From contig CALQLA020000015.1 of NCBI GenBank assembly GCA_943331295.2, positions 1 through 64,000 on the forward strand: 64,000 nucleotides of DNA, given 5' to 3'. Of the stretch, positions 54,199 to 62,603 are shown in pieces. This stretch comes from Bordetella parapertussis (GTDB lineage Bacteria; Pseudomonadota; Gammaproteobacteria; Burkholderiales; Casimicrobiaceae). The translations under genes and the position numbers were made by a program. The notes under the pieces are model-generated. The model was not told the origin of the DNA and did not search any database. It saw only the letters and a program-made list of their open reading frames with translations. Position 1 is the first letter of the stretch. Every line of letters starts with the position of its first letter.

Positions 54199-54305
54199 GT
54201 CTTCGGTCTCCATGCCGCCACTCGGGCGGGTTGCTGCGCGCCATACTAAGGCGTGACCCGGGCGCCGGCAAGCGCCATCTGCTCGCCTGCCATCTGCTCG
54301 CGGCC

Positions 54306-54944
54306 TCAGGGCGCCAGCCGTTCCCTCAGCCAGCCGCCGTCGGGCCCGAGCGTGTAGCGCAGGCGGTCGTGCAGGCGGCTCTTCCTGCCCTGCCAGAATT
54401 CGAACGTGTCCGGCACCAGCCGGTAGCCGCCCCAGTGCGGGGGTCGCGGCGGGTCGAGCATGTAACTGGCGCCGATCCGCGCCGCCTCGGTCACCAGCAC
54501 GACGCGCGAGGCGATCACCCGGCTCTGCGGCGACGCCCACGCGCCGATCCGCGAGTCGAGCGGCCGCGTGCGGAAATAGGCATCCGATTCCGCTGCGCTG
54601 ACGCGCTCGACGCGACCCTCGATCCGCACCACGCGCTCCAGCGCCACCCAATGGAATTGCAGGGCCGCCTGCGGGTTGGTGGCAAGTTCCTGCCCCTTGC
54701 GGCTTTCGTAGTTGGTGTAGAACACGAGCCCGCGGGCGTCGCATTCCTTCAGCAGCACGACCCGCGTCGACGGCCGGCCCTCCGGGGTGCAGGTCGCGAG
54801 CGTCATCGCGGTGGGCTCGGGCAGCTTTGCCATGAGCGCCTCTTCCAGCCAGCGCTCGAACTGCAGCAGCGGGACGCTCGCGGAATGGGACTCGTCGAGC
54901 TCGGCGTGCTCGTAACTCTGGCGGATATGGGCGATTTCCTTCAT
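54306..54944 (-). CDS. pdxH: Pyridoxamine/pyridoxine 5'-phosphate oxidase
   Basis: A 212-residue FMN enzyme of the PLP salvage/biosynthesis pathway. It shows the family pattern [21 protein letters not shown] near residue 45, [12 protein letters not shown] near residue 77, [11 protein letters not shown] near residue 130 and the C-terminal [19 protein letters not shown] with RLH. Full length for the family. It sits 107 bases upstream of the ComEA-like gene on the same strand. Confidence 0.94.
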   Translation of the reverse strand: MKEIAHIRQSYEHAELDESHSASVPLLQFERWLEEALMAKLPEPTAMTLATCTPEGRPSTRVVLLKECDARGLVFYTNYESRKGQELATNPQAALQFHWVALERVVRIEGRVERVSAAESDAYFRTRPLDSRIGAWASPQSRVIASRVVLVTEAARIGASYMLDPPRPPHWGGYRLVPDTFEFWQGRKSRLHDRLRYTLGPDGGWLRERLAP

Positions 54945-55091
54945 CCGCCGATTCTGCGGTGCGGCCGCGACAACGGCAATAGGGACGGGGCGCCGGTGCC
55001 GGGCGCGATGCGGCCGATCACCGGAATCGCCCTGGCATCATCGCCGCTTCCGCCGCGCGATCGCAATGCCGCGCGGCGGGGCGTCGCGGCT

Positions 55092-56573
55092 TCACGGCGC
55101 CTTGGCCAGCCGGCACTCCTGGCCCGCCGCGAGGCCGGTCTTCGCGGGGAAGCGCCCCGGATCGAACGTGGTCGCGCCGATGCCCGCCGCGTATTGCGCG
55201 AGCGCGGTGGCAACCTGCGCGAAGTCCTTCTGCGCGTCGGTCCGGGCGGCGGGATCGGCCGGGCCGGCGAGCGCGGCCATGTGATCGTTCGTCGCTTCCT
55301 GCAGGACCTTCAGCGCGTCGTCCGGCCACACCGCCAGCGTCATAGCGGCGCTGACCGGCTTGCCGTCGACCAGGCGCGGCGTGCCGTCGATGTTGCGCTG
55401 GCCGATGCCGCGGTTGATGTCCAGGATGTCCTTCAGCTTCGCGCATTCGACCGACTCGGCGGCGTTGAACGACTCGATCACCGAATCCTTCGCCGCCCGC
55501 GCGATGGCCGCCTGCTGCGCTGCGTTGAGGCCGTTCCAGACACCACGGTCGATGTGCATCCACGAGATCAGGAACGGCTGGTGCCACGACGGATGGTGCG
55601 CGTAGCGGGCGCCGATCTGCCCGATGTTCTGTGAGCAGTTGACCGGCGTACCGGGGGGAATGGGAAACGCGAGCGCGGGGCTGCAATCAAGGCTGCCGGC
55701 GTCGGGATTGCCCAGGGGACGCGCGGCGGTGGCTTCCTTCACCGGGAAGAAATCGACGAAGTCGTCGTACGGGTTGACGTACTCGAAGCCCTGGATCGTG
55801 CGGCGCTGCATCGGCAGCAGCACCGACTGGCCGCCCACCGGCGGATAGAAGGTGAGCGTCTTCGCAGGAATGGCGCCGCGCTTCACCAAGAGGTCGCAGG
55901 CGCGGTCCACGATGTCCTGCGGCGGCGCGAGGTAGCGGATCCGCCAGCCCGACGTGCACAGCCCCGCGAGGCCGATGCCCTTGCCCTGGGCGACGCAGTC
56001 GGCGTCGCCGTCGTTGCAGTCGGGCTTGCCGATCGGCTGCGGGAAATAGCCCGACCCCTGCATCGTGCTGCCGACGACGGGAAGCACGACCTGGGTGCCG
56101 CCGCGGCGGTCCAGCACCGATTGCGCGAGCGCGAGGCCGTTGCCGTCGAAGCCGGCGATCTTCGCGTCGTAGAGAAACGCGATCATCTGCTCGAAGCGCA
56201 TCCCGAACGGCACCGAGTTGTAGGCGAAGCCCCAGCTCGGCTCGGAGAAGCCCGGCTTCGGCCCGCCTGCGTTCGCGAACTGGATGCCGGCGCGCAGCGC
56301 GCTCGTCTCGCGCCCGGTGGCCTGGCTGCGCTGGAAGGTCACCGTCTGCCCGGCAGGCAGCGCCCCGGTGTACGCCTTGACCTTCTCGATGAAGATGCGG
56401 ATCGCGCCGTACCCCGGGTTCCTGGGATCGGTCGACGTGCCGGCCCCGCGGCCGATCGTCGGCGACTCGCTGTATTCGTTGTAGGGAATGGTCACGTCCG
56501 CCAGCGCGAACGGGCCGAAGGCGGCGGCGCCGGTGGCGAGGGCCAGTGCCGGCAGGATCCGTTGCAGTGTCAT
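55092..56573 (-). CDS. Orphan TRAP-type (DctP-like) substrate-binding protein
   Basis: A 493-residue secreted protein (signal peptide to about residue 25, PFALA) with features of DctP-family proteins: SEPSWGFAYNSVPFGM near residue 110, and VWNGLNAAQQAAIARAAKDSVIESF near residue 355. It is longer than the usual 330 residues, with several Cys-containing inserts (KPDCNDGDADCVAQG, SLDCSPAL). No TRAP membrane subunits (DctQ/DctM) are adjacent, so partner and ligand are unknown. The 8+8 palindrome 150 bases upstream may be its operator. Confidence 0.7.
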   Translation of the reverse strand: MTLQRILPALALATGAAAFGPFALADVTIPYNEYSESPTIGRGAGTSTDPRNPGYGAIRIFIEKVKAYTGALPAGQTVTFQRSQATGRETSALRAGIQFANAGGPKPGFSEPSWGFAYNSVPFGMRFEQMIAFLYDAKIAGFDGNGLALAQSVLDRRGGTQVVLPVVGSTMQGSGYFPQPIGKPDCNDGDADCVAQGKGIGLAGLCTSGWRIRYLAPPQDIVDRACDLLVKRGAIPAKTLTFYPPVGGQSVLLPMQRRTIQGFEYVNPYDDFVDFFPVKEATAARPLGNPDAGSLDCSPALAFPIPPGTPVNCSQNIGQIGARYAHHPSWHQPFLISWMHIDRGVWNGLNAAQQAAIARAAKDSVIESFNAAESVECAKLKDILDINRGIGQRNIDGTPRLVDGKPVSAAMTLAVWPDDALKVLQEATNDHMAALAGPADPAARTDAQKDFAQVATALAQYAAGIGATTFDPGRFPAKTGLAAGQECRLAKAP

Positions 56574-56721
56574 CGTTTCGCCTCAGGGAGGTAGGTCGGG
56601 CATGGCGTCGGAAGAACTTCGCCGCAGGGACTGCGAGGAGGTGAGGCCCGGCGCATTCTTGCGGCAATGGTCGGGTTCGTCAACCGCCGGTGCCCGGCGC
56701 CCGCGCCGCCAGTGCGCGCCC

Positions 56722-56745
56722 GCATTAGATTGATTGCTCTAATGC
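56722..56745. promoter_or_regulatory. Perfect inverted repeat, probable operator
   Basis: GCATTAGA at 56722-56729 and TCTAATGC at 56738-56745 are perfect inverted arms around eight bases. This is the only AT-rich island in the area and lies between the TRAP-type binding-protein gene (leftward) and the candidate sRNA (rightward). The size suits a dimeric TetR, MarR or LysR-type regulator; which one is unknown. Confidence 0.55.
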
Positions 56746-56799
56746 TGCAGCACACAATCGTTTTGTGATGGCTGCCCGCGGCGCAAGACCGCAACCGTT

Positions 56800-56893
56800 T
56801 TCCCCCGCCGGCGCAGCATCGCGACCTGTGTCTTTTTCCTCCTCCTAAAAGATACAGCCTCCGCCCCGGCCGCAAGGTCGGGGCTTTTTTTGC
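56800..56893 (+). ncRNA. Candidate sRNA with anti-Shine-Dalgarno hairpin loop
   Basis: A 10-bp stem (TGTGTCTTTT 56827-56836 with AAAAGATACA 56847-56856, one G-U pair) displays a ten-base loop TCCTCCTCCT. Six bases later comes a strong intrinsic terminator. Hairpins exposing CCUCCUCC are the hallmark of alphaproteobacterial alpha-r14/CcsR-type 'cuckoo' RNAs and similar sRNAs that pair with ribosome-binding sites. No coding frame spans it. The 5' end is a guess and no clear promoter was identified. Confidence 0.6.
56863..56891 (+). terminator. Rho-independent terminator of the candidate sRNA
   Basis: GCCCCGGCC-GCAA-GGTCGGGGC forms a nine-pair stem (one G-U) with a GNRA-type loop, followed at once by seven T residues. 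No protein gene precedes it on this strand, so it most likely ends a non-coding transcript. Confidence 0.85.
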
Positions 56894-57036
56894 CCGCGCG
56901 CGGGCATGGCGATGGGTGCGGCGCCGTACCGACGCCAGGTGCGGCAGCGTCCAATCTTGTCCCCGGTCATCCACCGCGCACCCTGGCCCGATCCCGGCGC
57001 CCGGCCCGCGGCGGAAAACCGAAGGACAACCCAGCC

Positions 57037-57384
57037 ATGCATGCAGTCATCAAGCCCCTCGCGCTTGCCATCGCGATGCTCGCCGGCGGCACCGCATTCG
57101 CCGGCGTCACCTTCTACGAATCCGAGAACTTCGGCGGCCGCGAAATCCGGGGCGACGGCTCGATGCCGAACTTCCGCGCGATCGACTTCAACGACCGCGC
57201 GTCGTCGCTGCGGGTGGACTGGGGCTACTGGATCTTCTGCAGCGACGCGCGCTTCCAGGGCGAGTGCCGCACCTTCGGCCCGGGCGAATACCGGAACCTC
57301 CCGCCGGCGCTCAACAACCGCATCTCGTCGGGCCGCCGGGTGTCGAACGACTACCCGTACCCGGACCAGCCCGCCTGGCGCTAG
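57037..57384 (+). CDS. Secreted beta/gamma-crystallin-fold protein
   Basis: A 115-residue protein with signal peptide (TAFA cleavage near residue 22) and one beta/gamma-crystallin domain with two Greek-key signatures: VTFYESENFGGREIRGDG near residue 25 and WIFCSDARFQGECRTFGPGEY near residue 67. Microbial members bind calcium or act as stress/cell-surface proteins. It lies alone after the sRNA; its promoter was not identified. Confidence 0.82.
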   Translation: MHAVIKPLALAIAMLAGGTAFAGVTFYESENFGGREIRGDGSMPNFRAIDFNDRASSLRVDWGYWIFCSDARFQGECRTFGPGEYRNLPPALNNRISSGRRVSNDYPYPDQPAWR

Positions 57385-57414
57385 GCTTCGATCGGAGGTG
57401 ACCCCGGCGCGGCG

Positions 57415-58599
57415 CTACGGCCGATCGACGCGCCGGCCCGCGCACGGGACCAGGAGGTCGAGCCGCCGCAATGCGGCGAGGTCGTGCGCGCCGAGGAGAC
57501 CCATGACGCGGTCGATCTCCGAGCGATAGACCTCCAGCACGTGGGCCACCCCGGCTTCACCCGCCAGCGCGAGGCCCCAGAGTTGCGGGCGGGCGACCAG
57601 CACCGCGTGCGCGCCCAGCGCGATCGCCTTGACCACGTCGGCCCCCCGCCGGATGCCCCCGTCGATCAGCACCGGGACGCGACCGTCCACGGCGGCAACG
57701 ACGGCGGGGAGCGCGTCGAGGGTGGCGATCGCACCGTCGACCTGGCGCCCCCCATGATTGGAGACGATGAGCCCGTCGATGCCCAGCGCCACCGCGCGCC
57801 GCGCGTCCGCGGGGTGCAGGACGCCCTTCAGCAGCAGCGGGCCCTGCCATTCCGCGCGCAGCTGCGCGACGTCTTCCCACCGCATCCCCGGATCGAGCAG
57901 CGAGCCCATCCGACCGGCGAGCGTGGCGAGCGATTCCGTCGACCCCGGCCGGACATAGTTGCCGAACGTCAGCGTCGGCAACTCGCGGCGCATCGCCAGC
58001 CACCACCGCCATTTCGCGGCCATGCCCAGCCACTGCGCGCCCGAGAAGCGCGGCGGGATCGCGAACCCGTTGGCAAGGTCGCGCTCGCGCTTGCCGAGCA
58101 GCTGGTTGTCGATGGTGAGGACGAGCGCATCGAAGCCCGCGTCACGCGCGCGCTGCGTCAGCTCGCGCGTGAAGCCGCGGTCGCGATAGACGAACACCTG
58201 CATCCAGCGCGGCCCGTGATGGTGGCCGGCCACCTCCTCGATCGAGCAGGCGGAGCCGTGGCTCAGGCAATAGACCGTCCCGGCGGCAGCCGCCGCCAGC
58301 GCCGACGCGATCTCGCCGCGCGGCCAGAACAGCCCGGCGAGCCCGGTCGGCCCGATCAGAACCGGCAGCGACAAATGCCGGCCGAAGAGCGTCACCGATT
58401 GATCGCGGGTCGTCGCGCCTTCCAGCGGCTGCGGCAGGAACGCCCATTGCCGGAAGGCGTCCTCGTTGCGCCGCAGCGTCACCTCGTCCTCGGCGCCGCC
58501 GTCGGCGAAATCGAACACGGGCCTCGGCAGTCGCTGCTGCGCGGCCGCGCGCACCTGCCGGATGCCGTGATGGCGCTGCACAGTCGAAGCGGCGGACAT
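57415..58599 (-). CDS. FMN-dependent alpha-hydroxyacid oxidase/dehydrogenase-family protein
   Basis: A 394-residue (beta/alpha)8 flavoprotein. FMN and catalytic elements present are Lys in LLLKGVLHPADAR near residue 258, the base His and substrate Arg in SNHGGRQVDGA near residue 280, and DGGIRRGADVVKA near residue 310. The two active-site tyrosines of glycolate oxidase (Tyr24, Tyr129) both correspond to Phe here: FDFADGGA near residue 30 and MQVFVYRDRG near residue 134. It may act on a lactate- or mandelate-like acid with altered chemistry. Confidence 0.85.
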   Translation of the reverse strand: MSAASTVQRHHGIRQVRAAAQQRLPRPVFDFADGGAEDEVTLRRNEDAFRQWAFLPQPLEGATTRDQSVTLFGRHLSLPVLIGPTGLAGLFWPRGEIASALAAAAAGTVYCLSHGSACSIEEVAGHHHGPRWMQVFVYRDRGFTRELTQRARDAGFDALVLTIDNQLLGKRERDLANGFAIPPRFSGAQWLGMAAKWRWWLAMRRELPTLTFGNYVRPGSTESLATLAGRMGSLLDPGMRWEDVAQLRAEWQGPLLLKGVLHPADARRAVALGIDGLIVSNHGGRQVDGAIATLDALPAVVAAVDGRVPVLIDGGIRRGADVVKAIALGAHAVLVARPQLWGLALAGEAGVAHVLEVYRSEIDRVMGLLGAHDLAALRRLDLLVPCAGRRVDRP

Positions 58600-58706
58600 C
58601 GGACGCCCCCGGGGTGAAAGTTCAGGCGGGAAGGAACAGGCGCACGCAATGGACGCCGCTGGCGGGGGTCGTTAACATGACAGCCCCGTTGCCCGAGGAT
58701 AAGACA

Positions 58707-59363
58707 ATGATCGACGAAGCGCCAAGCATTCAGTGCAAGGATGTCGTCCGGCCCGCCGCAGCGCAGGTGGAGGCGCTGCGCGGCACGCCCACCGGCTTCC
58801 TGGTCGACGCGATGGGCGGCAGCGGCGCGCTCGACTACCGGATCAAGCCCGCGATCGCCGAGCAGTCCGCCTGCTGCGGCGTCGCGCTGACCTGCGACGC
58901 CGGCCCGGCGGACAACCTCGCGCTGGTGGCGGCGCTCGAATCGGTGCAGCCGGGCGACGTGCTGGTCGCCGCCACCGGCAGCTACACCGGTTGCGCGATC
59001 ACCGGCGACCTCGTTCTCGGCATGGCGCGGAACTGCGGCGCCGTCGGGTTCGTCACCGACGGCTGCGTGCGCGACCTGCCCGGCATCAGGATGGTCGGGC
59101 TGCCGTGCTACTGCCTCGGCGTCACGCCCAACTCGCCCGCGCGCAGCGGACCCGGCACCGTGGGCTTCCCCGTGACGATCGCCGGCGTGCCGGTGGCGAG
59201 TGGCGACGTCATCGTCGCCGACCAGGACGGCGTGGTCGTCATTCCGCAGGCACGGCTCGCCGAAGTGATCGCGCGCCTGCCGGCGATCCGCGCGGCCGAG
59301 GCGGGCATGGACCAGGCGGTGCGCGACGGCCTGCGTCTGCCGGCCTTCCTCCGGAAGGATTGA
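58707..59363 (+). CDS. RraA-like / HMG-CHA aldolase-family protein
   Basis: A 218-residue protein of the RraA/4-carboxy-4-hydroxy-2-oxoadipate aldolase fold. It has GVALTCDAGPADNLAL near residue 50, GDLVLGMARNCGAVGFVTDG near residue 95 with the RD of CVRDLPG, and GDVIVADQDGVVVIP near residue 170. It may cleave pyruvate from a dicarboxylic keto acid rather than inhibit RNase E. ATG 58707 follows GAGG; ATG 58677 is an alternative. Confidence 0.82.
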   Translation: MIDEAPSIQCKDVVRPAAAQVEALRGTPTGFLVDAMGGSGALDYRIKPAIAEQSACCGVALTCDAGPADNLALVAALESVQPGDVLVAATGSYTGCAITGDLVLGMARNCGAVGFVTDGCVRDLPGIRMVGLPCYCLGVTPNSPARSGPGTVGFPVTIAGVPVASGDVIVADQDGVVVIPQARLAEVIARLPAIRAAEAGMDQAVRDGLRLPAFLRKD

Positions 59364-59375
59364 CCGCCGGTCCGC

Positions 59376-59446
59376 AAGACGCGGGCCGCGACGAGATCGA
59401 CCGCTGGTCGAAGGTGGTCAGGGACCACGGCATCAAGGTCGACTGA
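59376..59446 (+). pseudogene. C-terminal remnant of a Bug/TctC solute receptor
   Basis: Right after the RraA-like gene, in another frame, the last 20 or so codons read GRDEIDRWSKVVRDHGIKVD and a stop. This ending (E..RW.KV..D.GIK) is the typical tail of Bug-family tripartite tricarboxylate receptors, which are abundant in Burkholderiales. The rest of the gene is absent. Confidence 0.65.
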
Positions 59447-59484
59447 CCGCGCGCTCCTAGATGCACGTGGCCTGGAATGGACGT

Positions 59485-59550
59485 TGCCCGGGTTGAGCGC
59501 GCGCGAAACCCGGGACCGTCCGCCGCCCGAAGCCCCACCCGGGCTACGCG
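59485..59550. repeat. REP-like element, fourth copy
   Basis: GCCCGGGTTGAGCGCGCGCG and AAACCCGGG, then a 24-base spacer and ACCCGGGCTACGCG. It is a partly rearranged copy of the element seen at 16191 and 42829, placed between the TctC remnant and the SMP-30 gene end. Confidence 0.75.
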
Positions 59551-59573
59551 TTCCTGCCGGCCGGCACGGATGA

Positions 59574-60512
59574 TCAGGGACGCTGCAACCCGCGCGTCGC
59601 GAGCCGGATGCAATAGAGCGACGTCGAGGCGGCGATGTAGAGGATGTCGCGCTCGTAGCCGCCGAAGGTCACGTTGCCCACCTTCTCCGGCACGAGGATC
59701 CTGCCCAGCAGCGCGCCGTCGGGGTGATAGACCTGCACGCTGTCCAGCGAGCTGGTGTAGATGAAGCCGCGCTGGTCGAGCCGGAAGCCGTCCGGCACGC
59801 CGGGGCTCACCTCGGCGAACACGCGGCCGTTGGCGAGCGCGCGCCCCGCCACGACGTCGAACACCCAGATGCAGTGGTTGCCGCCGCCGTCCTTGCGCAG
59901 CGTGGACGACGTGTCGGAAACGTAGAGCAGCGACTCGTCCGGCGAGAACGCGAGGCCGTTGGGCTCGTCGACGAGATCCGTCACCGCCGCCAGCGAGCCG
60001 TCGCGCGGATCGAAGCGGAACACCAGGCAGTCGCCGATCTCGGACTCGCCGCCGTGGCCTTCCTCGGGGATGACGAGGCCGTACGGCGGGTCGGTGAACC
60101 AGATCGTGCCATCGGACTTCACCACGATGTCGTTGGGCGCGTTGAAGCGCCTGCCCTGCCAGCGGTCGACCACCACCGCCTGCCCGCCGCCGTCGATGCG
60201 CGTGCGGAACACCGCACGCAGCCCGTGCGAGCAGTGCAGGATCGAGCCGTCGAGGTCGCGCGCGTGGCCGTTGGTGAATTCGACGTCGTCGCGCCAGACG
60301 CTCATCCCGTCGCGCGCCGACCAGCGCAGCATCCGGTTGTTCGGGATGTCGCTCCACAGCACGCTGTCGTCCTCGTACAGCCACACCGGCCCCTCGCTCC
60401 AGCGGGCGCCGGTACACAGGCGCACCAACTCGGGCACGGCGGGCAGCACGGGCCGCAGGCGCTCGTCGCGAACCTCGATCACGGTGGCAGGCGGTGGCGG
60501 CATGCCCGGCAT
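59574..60512 (-). CDS. SMP-30/gluconolactonase-family lactonase
   Basis: A 312-residue six-bladed beta-propeller. Metal ligands are suggested by the Glu of WSEGPVW near residue 40, Asn/Asp in FNAPNDIVVKSDG near residue 124 and Asp in SPDESLLYVSDT near residue 192. Such enzymes hydrolyse sugar lactones to acids. The start is ATG 60512; ATG 60503 is also possible. It is divergent from the MATE transporter. Confidence 0.87.
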   Translation of the reverse strand: MPGMPPPPATVIEVRDERLRPVLPAVPELVRLCTGARWSEGPVWLYEDDSVLWSDIPNNRMLRWSARDGMSVWRDDVEFTNGHARDLDGSILHCSHGLRAVFRTRIDGGGQAVVVDRWQGRRFNAPNDIVVKSDGTIWFTDPPYGLVIPEEGHGGESEIGDCLVFRFDPRDGSLAAVTDLVDEPNGLAFSPDESLLYVSDTSSTLRKDGGGNHCIWVFDVVAGRALANGRVFAEVSPGVPDGFRLDQRGFIYTSSLDSVQVYHPDGALLGRILVPEKVGNVTFGGYERDILYIAASTSLYCIRLATRGLQRP

Positions 60513-60666
60513 TCTAGCCGCGGACGGCCAGCCGGGCACGCCCCGCCCTCGGCTAGAATGGGGCCCGCGCCGGATCCGCCGGAAGACATCGTCCGGCGGC
60601 GCGCCCTTTTCCCGCCCGTCGACCCTTCCGGCTGCCGCTTGCGGCAACCAACGCCCCGTCCGCCCT

Positions 60667-62037
60667 GTGTCCCGCAAGCTCGTCCTCGACATCTATCGCC
60701 TCGCCTGGCCGGTGCTGATCGCGCACCTGGCGGTCATGGCCTATTCGGTCATCGACACGCTGATGGCGGGCCGCTACGCGACCGACGACCTCGCTGCGGT
60801 GGGGATCGGCACGTCGATCTACTTCACCGTGTTCGTGGCGCTGATGGGCGTGCTGCTCGCGGTATCGCCGACCGTGGCGCAGCTCCTCGGCGCCGGTCGC
60901 TACCGCGAGATCGGCGAGCAGGTGCGCCAGGCGATGTGGCTGACGCTGGCGCTCGCGCTCCTCTCGATGCTCCTGTTCCGGTTTCCCGAGCCGTTGCTGG
61001 CGATGAGCCGGGCCTCGCCCGCGGTCGCCGGCAAGGTGCGCGACTACCTCGCGCTCGCCGCGTGGGGCGTTCCGGCGGCGCTCGCGTTCCGGCTGTTCGC
61101 CGGCTACACCACCGCGGTATCGCTGCCGCGCGTGATGATGGTGCTGAATGTCATCGGACTGGCGTTCAAGGTCCCGCTCAACTGGATCTTCGTGTTCGGC
61201 CACCTTGGCGCACCGGAAATGGGAGCCGCCGGCTGCGCGCTCTCCACGGCGCTGCTCAACTGGCTGGTTTGCATCCTGGCGTGGCTCTGGTGCGGGCTGT
61301 CTCCCGCGTACCGGCGCTACGCCGTGTTCGCGCGCTGGTCGTGGCCGCGCCGGGGCGACCAGTGGCGGCTGATCGCGCTGGGACTGCCGATCGGCGGGAC
61401 CTTCCTGGTGGACGTGACGGCGTTCACGTTCATGGCGCTGTTCATCGCCCGCCTCGGCGCGGTCAATTCGGCCGCCCACCAGATCGCGGCCAACGTCGCT
61501 GCGGTGATGTTCATGCTGCCGCAGGCGGTAGGCACCGCCGTCAGCGTGCTCGTGGGCCACGCCGTCGGCGCGCGGGCCCCCGCGCTCGCGCGCGCCACGG
61601 GCATCGCCGGCATCGCACTGGTGCTGGTGCTCGCCGGCCTCACGGGGACGACGCTGGCGGCCGGCGCGGGCGCGGTGGCGGCCTTCTACTCGAGCGACGC
61701 CGGCGTGCGCGCGGTGGCGACCACGCTGCTGATGCTGGTCGCCGGCTACCACGTGTTCGACGCGCTGCAGGTGATGACGGTCAGCGCGCTGCGCGGCTAC
61801 AAGCGCGCGGTCGTGCCGCTCGTGGTGGCCGCCGGCGGGCTGTGGGGCGTGGGGCTCGCGGGCGGCTACGCGATCGGCCTCACCGATGCGCTCGACCTCG
61901 CCGCGCTGGGGCTCGCCACCCCGCTCGGCGTGCCGGGCTTCTGGATCGCGGCGATCGCCGGCATGTTCGTGTCGGCCGCGGGGATCGCGATCTACTTCCT
62001 GGTCGTGAGTGCGCCGTCGCGGGACCCGCGCGACTGA
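60667..62037 (+). CDS. MATE-family multidrug/organic cation efflux protein
   Basis: A 456-residue inner-membrane transporter with twelve predicted TM helices and the internal MATE duplication (AWPVLIAHLAVMAYSVIDTLMAG near residue 14; LGLPIGGTFLVDV near residue 240). Conserved Asp in VIDTLMAG and Pro-rich helix 1 fit NorM-type Na+/H+ antiporters. GTG 60667 is the start that leaves only four residues before helix 1. Substrate unknown. Confidence 0.88.
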   Translation: MSRKLVLDIYRLAWPVLIAHLAVMAYSVIDTLMAGRYATDDLAAVGIGTSIYFTVFVALMGVLLAVSPTVAQLLGAGRYREIGEQVRQAMWLTLALALLSMLLFRFPEPLLAMSRASPAVAGKVRDYLALAAWGVPAALAFRLFAGYTTAVSLPRVMMVLNVIGLAFKVPLNWIFVFGHLGAPEMGAAGCALSTALLNWLVCILAWLWCGLSPAYRRYAVFARWSWPRRGDQWRLIALGLPIGGTFLVDVTAFTFMALFIARLGAVNSAAHQIAANVAAVMFMLPQAVGTAVSVLVGHAVGARAPALARATGIAGIALVLVLAGLTGTTLAAGAGAVAAFYSSDAGVRAVATTLLMLVAGYHVFDALQVMTVSALRGYKRAVVPLVVAAGGLWGVGLAGGYAIGLTDALDLAALGLATPLGVPGFWIAAIAGMFVSAAGIAIYFLVVSAPSRDPRD

Positions 62038-62104
62038 CGCGCGCCGGTCGCGGTTCCCGACGGGGCGGGGCCAACGCTGCAGGCAGCCGGACGCGCGGCC
62101 TCCG

Positions 62105-62584
62105 CTACAGCAGCAGCGCCACCACGAACGCCCCGACCATCGCGAACACGATCGCGACCTTGATCGCGGTGCCGATGAGCAGCCCGAGCCACGTCGCGAC
62201 ACCGACCCTGCCGGCGCGGGAGAGGTCGCGCCGCGCAACGTATTCGCCGATCGCGGCACCCGCGAGCGGCATGAACAGCAGGCCCCACAGCCCGGTGAAG
62301 ATGCCGGCCAGCGTGCCGATCGCGGCACCGACGAGCGCCAGCGGGCTCGCGCCGGCCTTCTTCGCTCCGGCGAGCGCGGCGAAGTAGTCGACGGCCCAGG
62401 CAAGCGCCGTCAGCAGGCCGAAGACGACCAGCAGCCACACCGGTATCCGCGCGAAGCCGTCGATCCACGCCGCGAGCGCGATGCCGGCGAACACGAAGAT
62501 CGCGCCGGGCAGCGCCGGCAGGATCGTGCCGGCGACGCCGAGCGCGATCAGCGCGACGGCAAGGCACCAGAGGAGCAGCGTCAT
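62105..62584 (-). CDS. DUF456 membrane protein
   Basis: A 159-residue protein made largely of hydrophobic helices, with the DUF456 pattern LGVAGTILPALPGA near residue 15 and DYFAALAGAKKAGAS near residue 66, glycine-rich GLWGLLFMPLAGAAIGEY near residue 97. Function of the family is unknown. It is convergent with the MATE gene, 67 bases away, and 19 bases downstream of the peptidase E gene. Confidence 0.83.
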   Translation of the reverse strand: MTLLLWCLAVALIALGVAGTILPALPGAIFVFAGIALAAWIDGFARIPVWLLVVFGLLTALAWAVDYFAALAGAKKAGASPLALVGAAIGTLAGIFTGLWGLLFMPLAGAAIGEYVARRDLSRAGRVGVATWLGLLIGTAIKVAIVFAMVGAFVVALLL

Positions 62585-62603
62585 CGGCGGCGCGCGCCCC
62601 GGG

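Noticed and set aside
56739..56974. Minus-strand small open frames over the sRNA/terminator region
   Set aside because: They lack start signals, translate to low complexity and would cross a strong plus-strand terminator hairpin.
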